The translations under genes and the position numbers were made by a program. From positions 1 to 25,353 of the forward strand of contig JAUIJG010000012.1 of the NCBI GenBank assembly GCA_030431355.1: a DNA stretch of 25,353 nucleotides, written 5' to 3'. This document shows positions 7,431 to 15,900 of the stretch, piece after piece. The notes below the pieces were generated by a model, which worked only from the letters and a program-made list of their open reading frames with translations, was not told the origin of the DNA and ran no database searches. Source of the DNA: a bacterium. GTDB lineage: Bacteria > Cyanobacteriota > Vampirovibrionia > Obscuribacterales > Obscuribacteraceae. Position 1 is the stretch's first letter; each line of letters begins with the position of its first letter.

Positions 7431-8657
7431 TTATGAAAGGCTATGCGTGACGTCTTTTTTGGCTCCCGTGGATGGGGAACCTTTTACCTCTTTCACAACT
7501 TCCTGGTAGACCGCGTAGGTCTGATCCGAAATCACTTTCCAGTTGTACACATTCTGCACACTTTCCAGGGCGTTCCTTCGAAGATTCTCTGCCAATCCCG
7601 GATTGCGCAGGACCTCCAGAAGACCCCAGGCAAGACTCTGGGGATTACCGGCGTAGGTGGTGATGCCTGTCTCCATGTGGCGGACAAAGTCCCTGAGCCC
7701 ACCAACATCCGAGACCACTGCCGGCACCCTGGCGGCCATGGCTTCCAGAGCCACTATGCCGAATGGTTCATAAAGACTCGGAATAGCTACTATGTCGGCT
7801 ATTTTATAAAGCTTGAGTAACTCTTCGTCGCCCACATATCCCAGGAATTTGACATTGTGGTCCACTCCCAGATGGTAGGCGCGACTCTTCAATTCATCCA
7901 TGAAATAACCGGTTCCCACAATCAAGAACTGGGTTCCCGGATAATTTTGCAAGACCTGGGGAGCAGCCTCCAGAAGCACCTGCACCCCTTTTTCATTAAC
8001 TAGCCGACCCACATACAAAACGATTTTCTGCTCAGCCCTGGCGTACAGATTCCTCAGAGGGGCTGGATCAAACTCGAAATCAAAGTGGGATGGATCCGTT
8101 CCATTTGGAATCATCCTAATTTTGTCCACCGGCAAATTGAAGAGATGTTGAAGCTCGTTCCGCATGTGGTGGCTATTTACGATTACCCGCCAGGATTCAA
8201 AGGTAAGTCGCCACTCCATTTGATTGACATAGCGTTGCATGTCGGTATGGATGCCGCCCATACGGCCTTGCTCAGTGGCGTGTATGGTGGACACAAGTGG
8301 AATACCGAATCCGCTCTTCATGACCCAGGCCGCATCGGTCACCATCCAGTCATGGGCGTGAACCACATCGAAATTCACTTCCTGATGCAGCTTGATGGCA
8401 TACTGCAGCATGCCAATATTGAGACGCGAGACCCAGGTAATAAAATCCGGAGTCGCATCGGTCTGGGATTTAACCCTGTGAACATGCACTCCGTCATCAA
8501 GGGAATACTCTTCGGTGCCCGGATGGTCGGCAGTGACCACATGAACTTCCATGCCGTCTTTGACCAATTGGCGGGAGAGAGCCCATACCACCCTTGAAAG
8601 TCCACCGATAACCCTGGGGGGATATTCCCAGGCCAGCATCAGAACACGTTTGGGCAC
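7431..8657 (-). CDS. GT4-family glycosyltransferase (glycogen synthase-like)
   Basis: A 408-residue retaining GT-B glycosyltransferase. The N-terminal domain begins RVLMLAWEYPPRVIGGLSR with the Gly-Gly loop (18-19) typical of the glycogen/sucrose synthase-like GT4 group. The C-terminal donor-binding domain holds the E-x7-E motif within SLYEPFGIVALEAMAA, followed by VVSDVGGLRDFV. There is no signal peptide, so it probably acts in the cytoplasm or at the inner membrane face. The start is GTG at 8657, with AAGGAG 7 bases upstream. It lies directly upstream of the nucleotidyltransferase fusion gene, which may supply its sugar donor. Donor and acceptor are not determined. A polysaccharide or glycogen role is an inference. 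Confidence 0.92.
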   Translation of the reverse strand: MPKRVLMLAWEYPPRVIGGLSRVVWALSRQLVKDGMEVHVVTADHPGTEEYSLDDGVHVHRVKSQTDATPDFITWVSRLNIGMLQYAIKLHQEVNFDVVHAHDWMVTDAAWVMKSGFGIPLVSTIHATEQGRMGGIHTDMQRYVNQMEWRLTFESWRVIVNSHHMRNELQHLFNLPVDKIRMIPNGTDPSHFDFEFDPAPLRNLYARAEQKIVLYVGRLVNEKGVQVLLEAAPQVLQNYPGTQFLIVGTGYFMDELKSRAYHLGVDHNVKFLGYVGDEELLKLYKIADIVAIPSLYEPFGIVALEAMAARVPAVVSDVGGLRDFVRHMETGITTYAGNPQSLAWGLLEVLRNPGLAENLRRNALESVQNVYNWKVISDQTYAVYQEVVKEVKGSPSTGAKKDVTHSLS

Positions 8658-8753
8658 AAGACTACTCCTTGGAATAAATGGATGTACCTAATGGAGGGTC
8701 AGATAGACATCCGGATGGCCGACTCAACGGATATCTTATCAACATTCAATATT

Positions 8754-9824
8754 CTATTCTGTTGCCAGGGGTCTTCCCATTAAGGTCATTATCGACTCTT
8801 TGGGCGTGGTGGCGCCGTCCAGGGTCTCTTTTACCTGATATGCGATGGGCAAATCAATTTCAAGTTTTTTCGAAAGTTCACAAACCGCCCTGGCAGTTGC
8901 CACCCCTTCCGCCACCGAGCCCACCTTCGCGACAGCCTCATCAAGATTGAGATTTTCTGCCAGGTACAGCCCTATTCGATAGTTGCGCGATAGCGGTCCC
9001 TCACAGGTAGCGATCAAATCACCCATTCCGCTTAAACCAAAAAGAGTTGAGGGCTTGGCACCGAGATTGGCTGATAAACGAACCATTTCAGCCAGCCCCC
9101 GGGTCAGTAGAGCGGACTTAGCGTTGACGCCGAGTTTGAGACCGTCTGAAGCTCCGGCTGCTATGGCTATCACATTTTTGAGGGTGCCACCCAACTCGAC
9201 CCCGAGTAAATCTTCGCTTGCGTACAACCGAAAACGTGCTGTGCTGAGACTGTGCTGCACGAACTTAGCCAGCTCCAGATCGGGATGGGCGACAACCGCC
9301 GCCGCCGGCTGCCCGGATCTGATTTCATAGGCAAGGTTGGGCCCTGAAAGGGACAGCACCCGCGCCCCTTCTATATGATCGGCAACCACCGCCGACATGG
9401 TCTTTAAACTTTTGGAATCGAGTCCTTTGACCACGCTGACAAACACAGGGTAATTCTCGACCCTGGTGCCAAGTATTTTTTTCAGCTCCGATGCCAACGA
9501 GGCCATATTTTTGGAGGTGCAGGCAAGTACCAGAATGTCGACCCCGGAGATGGCTTCTTCCAGGTCGCCGGTGATTTGACAGGATGGAGGCAACTTGACT
9601 TTGAGCGGATCCAGAAGTTCTCTGGTATTTACTAACCGGTCAAATTCTTCGCCTTTTCTACGGTAGAGCTTCACCACTCGGGACTCTCGCGAGCCGGTCT
9701 CGCCACTGGCCAACCAGGCTAGCGTGCCGCCCCAGGCACCAGCACCCAGTACCGCCACCGACCCCACAGGGCTAGACGAGTGACTCGGAACCTTCTTTGA
9801 ACCTGTTACTTCCGGAGGGGTCAT
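8754..9824 (-). CDS. gpsA: NAD(P)-dependent glycerol-3-phosphate dehydrogenase
   Basis: A 356-residue enzyme that reduces dihydroxyacetone phosphate to sn-glycerol 3-phosphate for phospholipid synthesis. The Rossmann start VAVLGAGAWGGTLA carries the GxGxxG fingerprint at 27-32. Further family blocks are LSGPNLAYEI, the catalytic Lys segment GTLKNVIAIAAGASDGL, and GLSGMGDLIATCEGPLSRN. A 22-residue Ser/Pro-rich leader precedes the domain and is slightly longer than usual, so a later start is possible. The ATG immediately follows the TAA of the upstream diguanylate cyclase gene with no spacer and no Shine-Dalgarno of its own, which suggests translational coupling. The 96 bases between it and the glycosyltransferase start show nothing clear. 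Confidence 0.95.
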   Translation of the reverse strand: MTPPEVTGSKKVPSHSSSPVGSVAVLGAGAWGGTLAWLASGETGSRESRVVKLYRRKGEEFDRLVNTRELLDPLKVKLPPSCQITGDLEEAISGVDILVLACTSKNMASLASELKKILGTRVENYPVFVSVVKGLDSKSLKTMSAVVADHIEGARVLSLSGPNLAYEIRSGQPAAAVVAHPDLELAKFVQHSLSTARFRLYASEDLLGVELGGTLKNVIAIAAGASDGLKLGVNAKSALLTRGLAEMVRLSANLGAKPSTLFGLSGMGDLIATCEGPLSRNYRIGLYLAENLNLDEAVAKVGSVAEGVATARAVCELSKKLEIDLPIAYQVKETLDGATTPKESIMTLMGRPLATE

Positions 9825-11489
9825 TTATGTCAGAGCTATGTCCATGTCCTTTTTGTGGTTATAAACTATAGCGCAATTACGCCCGTCCGATTTAGCTTTG
9901 TCGAGAGCAGAATAGGCGGCACCACTCCATTTCTCCAGGCTCATATTGTTGACATCCAGCATGGCCAGCCCGGCAGAACAAGTCACGTTAAAACCTGAGT
10001 GGGAAAGAGTCGTGTGTTGAATACTGGCAAAATCAGCAATCAATCTGGAAGCGAGAGACAAAGCTTCCTTCTCATCAAGATCTTCGGCGATGATACCAAA
10101 TTCGTCACCGCTCAAGCGTCCAATGATATCCGACTGACGAAGACGTTTCTGCAAAAGCAAAGAGAGAGATAGCAAGACCTTATCACCGCCGGTGTAGCCA
10201 TGCCGCTCATTTATCGAAGCGAAATAGTCAACATCCAGAACAATCATGGCCACATGCTCCGATGACCTTCTCTTGTGAGCTACTACCTGTTGGGCTTGCT
10301 CCATGAAAGATGTGTGGTTTAGCAGATTGGTCAGTCCGTCTTTGTGCAAAAAGGTATTTAGATACCGTGCTCTCTCCAGCTTGGAGGAGACGCTGTTAAG
10401 AAGCAAGGCCGGCGGAACCGGCTTGACCAGGTGATCGTCACCGCCGGACCGGGTGCTCTCGATACGCGCATCAAGTTGTCCGTGGGTGGTCAAGAAAATC
10501 ACCGGCAGGGTTGCATGGCGTTCATCCTGACGAATATAGCGAGCCAGTTCATAACCGGTGACGCCAGGAAGCATAACATCCAGGATAACCAGATCAGGCT
10601 TGAACTCAGCCATGAAACTGTCGAAATGTTTTGGGTCGGTACAAGTCTTGACCTGATATCCGACCGACTCCAAAAAAGCACGAATAAAAGCGGCTTGATC
10701 AGGATCGTCTTCCACCGATAGTATTTTAGGTGGTGTCAGGCTTGTTTTATCCAGAAGGTATCTCAACCGCCTGGACATGGACTTTAGATCGATGGGTTTC
10801 TCGTAGTGCGCGTCGGCACCACAGTGAATCGAGCGAACCTTGTCCAGAAAACCTGTCTGTTTACTGACAATGAAAATGGCAGGTTTGTCACCATCTTGCA
10901 TGGTGCGAATTCTCTCAACCAGATTGTAAGCATCCCCATCCCGAATCGGAATCTCTATAATCAGCCCCTCGGGCATTCGAGAGTCAATTTCGACCATGGC
11001 AGATTTGATATCCCGGGCGTAATTGACGGAGAGACCTATCTCGTCGACGATCTTGGCGATGGATGCCACAGACTCTTTGTCTTCCGAGAGGATGAGAATT
11101 CTTCTTTCATCCTCATCTCTTGCAATGGCGGAGCCCAGGTTGGAAGTCTCGGCCGATCCCTCCCCATCACCGGTGGCAAATGCGTTGGTGAGTTCACTAA
11201 CAATGCTTTTGAGAAACTCAACATCAAGACTCTCTCGATCCTGAGACTTGAGAGCGTTTTCGAGGTACTGCTCCCCCTTGGCACCAAGTTCGGAGACATC
11301 TTTGAACCCGTACATGGAGCCGGATCCGGCCAGCCAGTGAAAACTCCGGCTCATTCGACGAATCAACTCTTCGTCTCTGGGATTGGCAATCAGTCCATCA
11401 AGAATCTCGAGTATCTCAGCCAGACGATCCGAAGATCGTTTGAGATACTTCTCTTTCAGCGCCCCAAAGGTCTCCTGCCAGGACTGCAT
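9825..11489 (-). CDS. HPt-REC-REC-GGDEF diguanylate cyclase
   Basis: A 554-residue cytoplasmic signalling protein. Residues 1-105 look like an HPt helical bundle with phosphorylatable His51 in FHWLAGSGSMYGF. Residues about 130-246 are a first receiver in which the phospho-acceptor position is Glu179 (GLIIEIPIRDGD) rather than Asp, while Lys231 is kept. Residues about 254-370 are an intact receiver (acidic EDD at 260-262, Asp304, Thr334/335, Lys356). Residues about 383-545 are a GGDEF domain with DVDYFASINERHGYTGGD and the variant signature SGDEF (460-464). The RxxD product-inhibition site (RQSD, 451-454) sits five residues before it, as in active cyclases. It should make cyclic-di-GMP under phosphorelay control. 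The gene lies 17 bases after a stand-alone receiver and abuts gpsA. Confidence 0.92.
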   Translation of the reverse strand: MQSWQETFGALKEKYLKRSSDRLAEILEILDGLIANPRDEELIRRMSRSFHWLAGSGSMYGFKDVSELGAKGEQYLENALKSQDRESLDVEFLKSIVSELTNAFATGDGEGSAETSNLGSAIARDEDERRILILSEDKESVASIAKIVDEIGLSVNYARDIKSAMVEIDSRMPEGLIIEIPIRDGDAYNLVERIRTMQDGDKPAIFIVSKQTGFLDKVRSIHCGADAHYEKPIDLKSMSRRLRYLLDKTSLTPPKILSVEDDPDQAAFIRAFLESVGYQVKTCTDPKHFDSFMAEFKPDLVILDVMLPGVTGYELARYIRQDERHATLPVIFLTTHGQLDARIESTRSGGDDHLVKPVPPALLLNSVSSKLERARYLNTFLHKDGLTNLLNHTSFMEQAQQVVAHKRRSSEHVAMIVLDVDYFASINERHGYTGGDKVLLSLSLLLQKRLRQSDIIGRLSGDEFGIIAEDLDEKEALSLASRLIADFASIQHTTLSHSGFNVTCSAGLAMLDVNNMSLEKWSGAAYSALDKAKSDGRNCAIVYNHKKDMDIALT

Positions 11490-11506
11490 ACCTACGCCTT
11501 CTCCTC

Positions 11507-11872
11507 CTAGCCCTTGAGGATATCCTGCACCTGGGTGGCCAGGGTTGTCGGATCAAAAGGCTTGGTCAAAACTCCGGTTGCGCCCATTCGCTTCAACTTC
11601 TCTATCTCCTGGGTCATCGCTTTTGCTGTCAAGAAAATGACAGGAATGTCCTTGGTGGCTTCATTGGTTCTGAGCGCCTCAAGAGTTGAAGGCCCGTCAA
11701 GAATCGGCATGTTCATGTCGAGCAAGATAACATCAGGTTTATTTTCGGTGGCAACTTCAATACCATGCTGACCATTTTCAGCTTCCACAACATCCAGACC
11801 GCCCAGAAGATTGAGACTCATTTTGGCAATCTCACGTACATCTTCTTCATCATCGATAATGAGTACTTTCAT
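11507..11872 (-). CDS. Stand-alone response regulator receiver (second of two)
   Basis: A 121-residue CheY-like protein made only of a receiver domain. Asp7-Asp8 form the acidic pocket, Asp52 in VILLDMNMP is the phospho-acceptor, and Thr82 and Lys104 (TKPFDP) complete the switch. It has no output domain, so it probably relays phosphate between the kinase and the HPt domain of the cyclase encoded 17 bases downstream, or acts by binding a partner. It resembles the receiver encoded just upstream (same register of all key residues, shared LGG..V.EAENG and TKPFDP), which points to tandem duplication. A GAGGGG lies a few bases before the ATG. Confidence 0.95.
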   Translation of the reverse strand: MKVLIIDDEEDVREIAKMSLNLLGGLDVVEAENGQHGIEVATENKPDVILLDMNMPILDGPSTLEALRTNEATKDIPVIFLTAKAMTQEIEKLKRMGATGVLTKPFDPTTLATQVQDILKG

Positions 11873-11905
11873 TTTTCCCCTCGAATTTCCAACCCAACAA
11901 CTAAA

Positions 11906-12292
11906 CTACGAGCTTTTCGCCTGTTTGGAATTCTCCAGTATCTTCCTGATCTGATCTGCCAACTTTTCAGGGTCGAAGGGCTTGGTGATTACAGCCAGAG
12001 CCCCGAGCTTTTTGGTCTCCTCAAACTCATCGAACATCCCTTTTGTGGTCATAAAAATCACAGGGATCTTCTCGGTCTTCGGATTCTTTCTCAGTTCATG
12101 AAGAGTGGTAATTCCATCCATATCCGGCATTATCAGATCCAGCAGAATTACATCCGGTTGATAATCCTCTGCTTTTTTCAGGCCGGACTCACCATTTTCA
12201 GCTTCCGACACAGACACACCGCCCAGAATACCCAGACATGTGCCTGCGATAGCACGAAAGTCCTCTTCATCATCAATTATGAGAACTCTCAT
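11906..12292 (-). CDS. Stand-alone response regulator receiver (first of two)
   Basis: A 128-residue single-domain receiver. Key residues are Asp7-Asp8, phospho-acceptor Asp52 (VILLDLIMPDMDG), Thr82/83 and Lys104. A short Lys/Ser-rich tail follows the last helix. It lies 133 bases downstream of the histidine kinase gene and 33 bases upstream of its paralogue, so all four signalling genes probably share a transcript. The Shine-Dalgarno AGAGG is about 12 bases before the ATG. As it lacks a DNA-binding or enzymatic domain, a phosphorelay or protein-interaction role is inferred. Confidence 0.95.
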   Translation of the reverse strand: MRVLIIDDEEDFRAIAGTCLGILGGVSVSEAENGESGLKKAEDYQPDVILLDLIMPDMDGITTLHELRKNPKTEKIPVIFMTTKGMFDEFEETKKLGALAVITKPFDPEKLADQIRKILENSKQAKSS

Positions 12293-12386
12293 TAAGTGTC
12301 AAATCCTCTTGTAAAAACTTACCCTGTCCCGAAATAGCCATATTATCATGATCGATAAGGCGACTATAAAGGGGTTACTTCTTTTA

Positions 12387-12443
12387 CCTGCCCAACTTGT
12401 CCGGGCAGCAATCCTTTTTTTCCATTTAAGTTTGTTGGGCAGG
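12387..12443 (-). repeat. Nested inverted repeats spanning the 3' end of the histidine kinase gene
   Basis: CCTGCCCAAC at 12387-12396 and GTTGGGCAGG at 12434-12443 are perfect 10-bp reverse complements; the second overlaps the last codons of the kinase gene. A third copy, GGGCAG at 12403-12408, can pair instead with CTGCCC at 12388-12393. The two folds exclude each other. On the plus strand a T-run (12415-12421) follows the smaller hairpin, but no plus-strand gene ends here. On the minus strand no T-run follows. It could be an intercistronic processing or attenuation element. Confidence 0.45.
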
Positions 12444-14678
12444 AATTACCACGGTGGAATCGACTCTGGCAGGCGGGATTCTGAACCAGAAAGTACTTCC
12501 CTTGCCTTCCTCGGACTCCACTCCGATCTGACCGCCATGCTGTTCGATGATCCCCTTACAAATGGCGAGACCGAGACCGGTACCCCCTTTCTTCTTAGCA
12601 TCGGAAGCTTCTACCTGCTGGAATCTCTGGAATAGCAGTTTCTTGAACTTCTCCGGAATACCTCGACCCCGGTCGATTACCCTGACCTGAACAAAACCGG
12701 CGGCGTTCTCCACCACCACCGTCACAGTCTGGCCCTGGGGAGAAAACTTTATGGCGTTGGAGAGTAAGTTGACCAGTACCTGAACGATTCTATCTCCATC
12801 CGCGTAGACCTCGGCATCCGAGGGCATCATCTCCAACTTCACCCCGTTGTTGGCCGCAAAAGTGTTGACCGATTGCTCGGAGCGCTCAAGGATATCTTTC
12901 ATACCGGTGTTCTCAAAAACCATATCTAGTTTTCCGGCTTCCAACTTCTCGATATCGAGGATGTCGTTGATCAACCCGATCAAACGAATGGTGTTTCTCT
13001 CGGCGATTGATACCACCTTTTTAGCCTGGTCCGGCAGGGCGCCCATGGCTCCCACAGACAACAGGGTAAGAGAACCGCGAATAGAGGTGAGGGGAGTACG
13101 GAGTTCGTGAGAGACGGTGGATACGAACTCTTTCTTCAATCGTTCCACTTCCTTTCGTTCGGAAACGTCGAGGATGTTTGCCATGTAGCGCTCGCCTTCG
13201 TGGGTCTTCAATTCGCTCATGGAAAGCTCCACCGGGAAATCTTCCCCGTTCTTTTTCAAACAATCGAACTCACCAATTCTGTTGAGAGCCTGGTTAAACA
13301 GAGTCTCCATGAATGACATGGTGTCACTTTCATTGTTCTCGGAGAAGAACTTAGAATCGGAGAACAAAGCAAGCAGGTGTCGACCGACAATCTCTTCTGC
13401 TTTGTAGCCGAAGATACTCTCGGCGCTAGGGTTCATTGATTCTATGTAGCCATCCTGATTGACGATAACCAACCCGACAATCATGTGGTTGATGATTGTT
13501 CTGATTCGATGTTCACTGGCTCGAATCGCTTCTTCCGCCAGTTTCCTCTCGGTAATATCGTGGGCGACACAGAACATCGCTCTTTCTTTTTCAGACCAAT
13601 AGGCCGACCAGCTCACGTTTATCTCGGAAGAGTCCTTTCTTCTAACCCGGTTGTCGAACTGCAAGTTGCTCTTCTCAGCCCTGATGGCCCGCACCGCTTT
13701 AATAGTTTCGGAAATATCCTGGGGAGCGATAACTTCGATAAAACGCTTACCGAGCAATTCATCCTGGGAGTAGCCCCAGTTCTCATAACAAGCCGGGTTT
13801 ACAGCGACAAACTTTCCATCCATATCGATGGAACAGATTACATCCACGGCGTTATCGATGACCGCTCGCTCTTTGCGAGCAGCCTCCGTAAGCGCGTCCG
13901 CCATCGAATGGAATACGCCATCCAGATGGGAGATTTCGTCTCCACCACCTACAGGGGGATTAAGAGGCTGTCCCCGAGCCAGGCGGAATGAGTTATCGGT
14001 TAATACATCCAGACGATTTTTGATACTACGGGTGAAGAACCATAACAGAACAAAGGCAATGAGGATATTGGCGACAACACCACCCACAAGAAAGACTTTC
14101 AGAATTGTTCTTGAACGGTTCTGCTTCTCAGGGCTCTCCTGTTCAATACGTCTTTCGTCCTCGGTGAGACCCCGCAGTTCGTCCTGCAATTTATCGGCCA
14201 GAGAACGACTCTCTTTGTACATGTGCCGGGCTCGGAACTGAGCCACGTCAACCCGGTTATCATCGATGGCCGACTTGGCTTCCCCGAGGATCTTCAGACC
14301 GGTCACTGTAATCTTCTGAAGATTTTCTAGAATCTGTTTTTGCTTGGGGTTGTCACCCACCAGTTTCCTGAGCTCTTCAAGATCTTCAGGAATCTGTCTG
14401 ACGATTTTGTCGTACCTGTCTGAAAACAACGGTGACTTGGTGATACTGTAGCCACCCATCGCCACACCGGCATCGTAAAAAAGTTTCGATAATGTATTGG
14501 CCTGGGAGATAATCGCCTTAGAGCGCACCTGCCTCTGCACCTCAACCTCAGCCCGGTGAAGCAGCTCGGTCAAAACTCCAAGGAAGATCAACTCGAAAAA
14601 CAAAGGAACAAGAACGAGAATTGCTCCTTTGTGGACGATTTTTAGATTGATGCGGTTTGAAAGCACTAAGTCCGACAT
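12426..14678 (-). CDS. Membrane-bound PAS-PAS sensor histidine kinase
   Basis: A 750-residue kinase. Membrane segments at about 18-40 and 192-216 flank a mostly helical extracytoplasmic sensor region. A HAMP-like linker follows (217-265), then PAS domains at about 270-378 (ending VAHDITERK) and 388-508 (ending LDVSERK). The dimerisation/phosphoacceptor helix has His524 in SHELRTPL. The ATPase domain shows the N box NLLSNAIKFSP (637-647), G1 DRGRGIP (669-675) and G2 GGTGLGLAI (698-706). It should autophosphorylate His524 and feed the receivers encoded downstream. The ATG at 14678 has GGGAGG only about 2 bases ahead. GTG at codon 5 would have better spacing. The 243 bases upstream, between it and the secreted-protein gene, hold an inverted repeat and AT-rich sequence. 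Confidence 0.95.
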   Translation of the reverse strand: MSDLVLSNRINLKIVHKGAILVLVPLFFELIFLGVLTELLHRAEVEVQRQVRSKAIISQANTLSKLFYDAGVAMGGYSITKSPLFSDRYDKIVRQIPEDLEELRKLVGDNPKQKQILENLQKITVTGLKILGEAKSAIDDNRVDVAQFRARHMYKESRSLADKLQDELRGLTEDERRIEQESPEKQNRSRTILKVFLVGGVVANILIAFVLLWFFTRSIKNRLDVLTDNSFRLARGQPLNPPVGGGDEISHLDGVFHSMADALTEAARKERAVIDNAVDVICSIDMDGKFVAVNPACYENWGYSQDELLGKRFIEVIAPQDISETIKAVRAIRAEKSNLQFDNRVRRKDSSEINVSWSAYWSEKERAMFCVAHDITERKLAEEAIRASEHRIRTIINHMIVGLVIVNQDGYIESMNPSAESIFGYKAEEIVGRHLLALFSDSKFFSENNESDTMSFMETLFNQALNRIGEFDCLKKNGEDFPVELSMSELKTHEGERYMANILDVSERKEVERLKKEFVSTVSHELRTPLTSIRGSLTLLSVGAMGALPDQAKKVVSIAERNTIRLIGLINDILDIEKLEAGKLDMVFENTGMKDILERSEQSVNTFAANNGVKLEMMPSDAEVYADGDRIVQVLVNLLSNAIKFSPQGQTVTVVVENAAGFVQVRVIDRGRGIPEKFKKLLFQRFQQVEASDAKKKGGTGLGLAICKGIIEQHGGQIGVESEEGKGSTFWFRIPPARVDSTVVIPAQQT

Positions 14679-14694
14679 CTCCTCCCAGGGATAA

Positions 14695-14767
14695 AGTGAG
14701 CAGGGAAAGGACTTTTCATGAGAACAGGGAGATTCAGGCGAGAATTGGGATAGTAGTACTGCTCACT
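14695..14767. repeat. Inverted repeat upstream of the histidine kinase gene
   Basis: AGTGAGCAG (14695-14703) and CTGCTCACT (14759-14767) are perfect 9-bp reverse complements separated by 55 bases, immediately upstream of the kinase start and ribosome binding site. An AT-rich TATATATAT run lies just beyond at 14772-14780 and could be part of a promoter on the minus strand. Whether this is a paired operator or an RNA stem cannot be told. Confidence 0.35.
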
Positions 14768-14921
14768 TAAGTATATATATTCCCCAACCTCTATGATTTT
14801 ATGTAGATCTTTCAGGCTTAACCCCGACAAGACCTACCGGCAGATGACCTCAGAACAATTCAATAATATCCCGAAATGATCTGAATACGGCTGATAGAAA
14901 TTTTTATAGGTCTTAGGCCTG

Positions 14922-15782
14922 CTATTTGCCTTTTAAAGACTCCAGCAGTTTAGAGAGTTGATCCGCCGTGGAGCCGGGTTTTGGCTTGGAGCCGGTTGCT
15001 TGACTCTTCGAATCGGTTGCCGGTCGTACCGGAGCAGCAGCCTTGCGGGCAGCGCGAGGCGGTCCAGCCTCACCGGCCATATCCCTGAATAGCTGCCGGG
15101 TCTCTTCGTCCATTAGTATTTCAGCCTGGCTGTTGGCCAGCCTGTAACCGTTCGGCTTAGCGAAATACGCGGCTGGAATAGTACATGTGGAGCTTCGATA
15201 AGTATCCAGGGCTACTTTCAACTGCCCTGTTCCGGTCACATAGCTGACCCTGAGCGGGAAATATCTAGTGCGGGGCATTCCATATGCCCGGGATAGCACG
15301 TCTGCAATAGGGGCCGGCACCTCAATTTCGTCGGATACCCAACAGGCAGCCCTGGTAACGGATGAGAGCTTACCGCCACCGGTCTGGGCCGGTCCTACCA
15401 TGACATACTTGGTCGCTTTCAGTCCAGCCACATCAGCGCTACCAGCCTTTTTCCAACGAGCAGCCTGCATATCCCTGGCCCTTTTTCCCCCGGTAGAGAT
15501 CATCTGACTGCGCCACTTCTCGAAGGTGGTCTGGAAATACTGCTTTGTCTTGTCGTTAAACATCGTCACCGTCCAGCCTGGAGCCGCTGTGACAACGTTG
15601 GCTCCGGCTTTTGGATTCACCCATTTAAAGCCGGTCTTGGAGACATAGATGTACTGGTCTCCCATATATTCGCTGCGCTGGGTCAGGGACCATCCCTTCT
15701 CCTGGGCGCTGGCGGGCAGACAGGCGATTACAAAAGCCGCCGTCAAAAAAATGTATCTCAGTAAGGGTCTAAATTTGTTCAT
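14922..15782 (-). CDS. Secreted protein of unknown family
   Basis: A 286-residue protein with a clear Sec signal peptide: Lys/Arg start, hydrophobic core IFLTAAFVIACL and probable cleavage after ASA at about 26. The mature part (about 27-220) looks beta-rich, with repeated aromatic and charged strands (SEYMGDQYIYVSKTGFKWV and others), and holds two cysteines that could pair. The fold could be LolA-like or DUF4412-like, but I cannot confirm it. Residues after about 230 are Ala/Pro/Lys-rich and probably disordered, ending in a short helix LSKLLESLKGK. It lies 118 bases downstream of the oligopeptide permease gene on the same strand. The ATG at 15782 has no strong Shine-Dalgarno. Confidence 0.8.
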   Translation of the reverse strand: MNKFRPLLRYIFLTAAFVIACLPASAQEKGWSLTQRSEYMGDQYIYVSKTGFKWVNPKAGANVVTAAPGWTVTMFNDKTKQYFQTTFEKWRSQMISTGGKRARDMQAARWKKAGSADVAGLKATKYVMVGPAQTGGGKLSSVTRAACWVSDEIEVPAPIADVLSRAYGMPRTRYFPLRVSYVTGTGQLKVALDTYRSSTCTIPAAYFAKPNGYRLANSQAEILMDEETRQLFRDMAGEAGPPRAARKAAAPVRPATDSKSQATGSKPKPGSTADQLSKLLESLKGK

Positions 15783-15794
15783 AGCATTCTGTGT

Positions 15795-15818
15795 TTAGAA
15801 GTATGGTCTCTCTTCTAA
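15795..15818 (-). promoter_or_regulatory. Small inverted repeat just upstream of the secreted-protein gene
   Basis: TTAGAAG / CTTCTAA, a perfect 7-bp inverted repeat with a 10-base spacer, ends 12 bases before the start codon. In RNA it would sit over the translation start region. It could be a regulator site or a stem. The functional meaning is inferred and weak. Confidence 0.25.
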
Positions 15819-15900
15819 CATAGCTTCAAGAAGAAAACCACTCTACAACTTACCTACCCCAACCCACCGCTCAGTAACCGGATGTTAGTTTAGAGAAAGG

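Noticed and set aside
10806..11510. 234-codon open frame on the plus strand
   Set aside because: It is antisense to the N-terminal half of the HPt-REC-REC-GGDEF gene, with no protein-like motifs.
12388..12421. Plus-strand intrinsic terminator (CTGCCC...GGGCAG then T-run)
   Set aside because: No plus-strand gene ends nearby, so a terminator role on that strand has no client; listed instead as an inverted repeat of the minus-strand operon.
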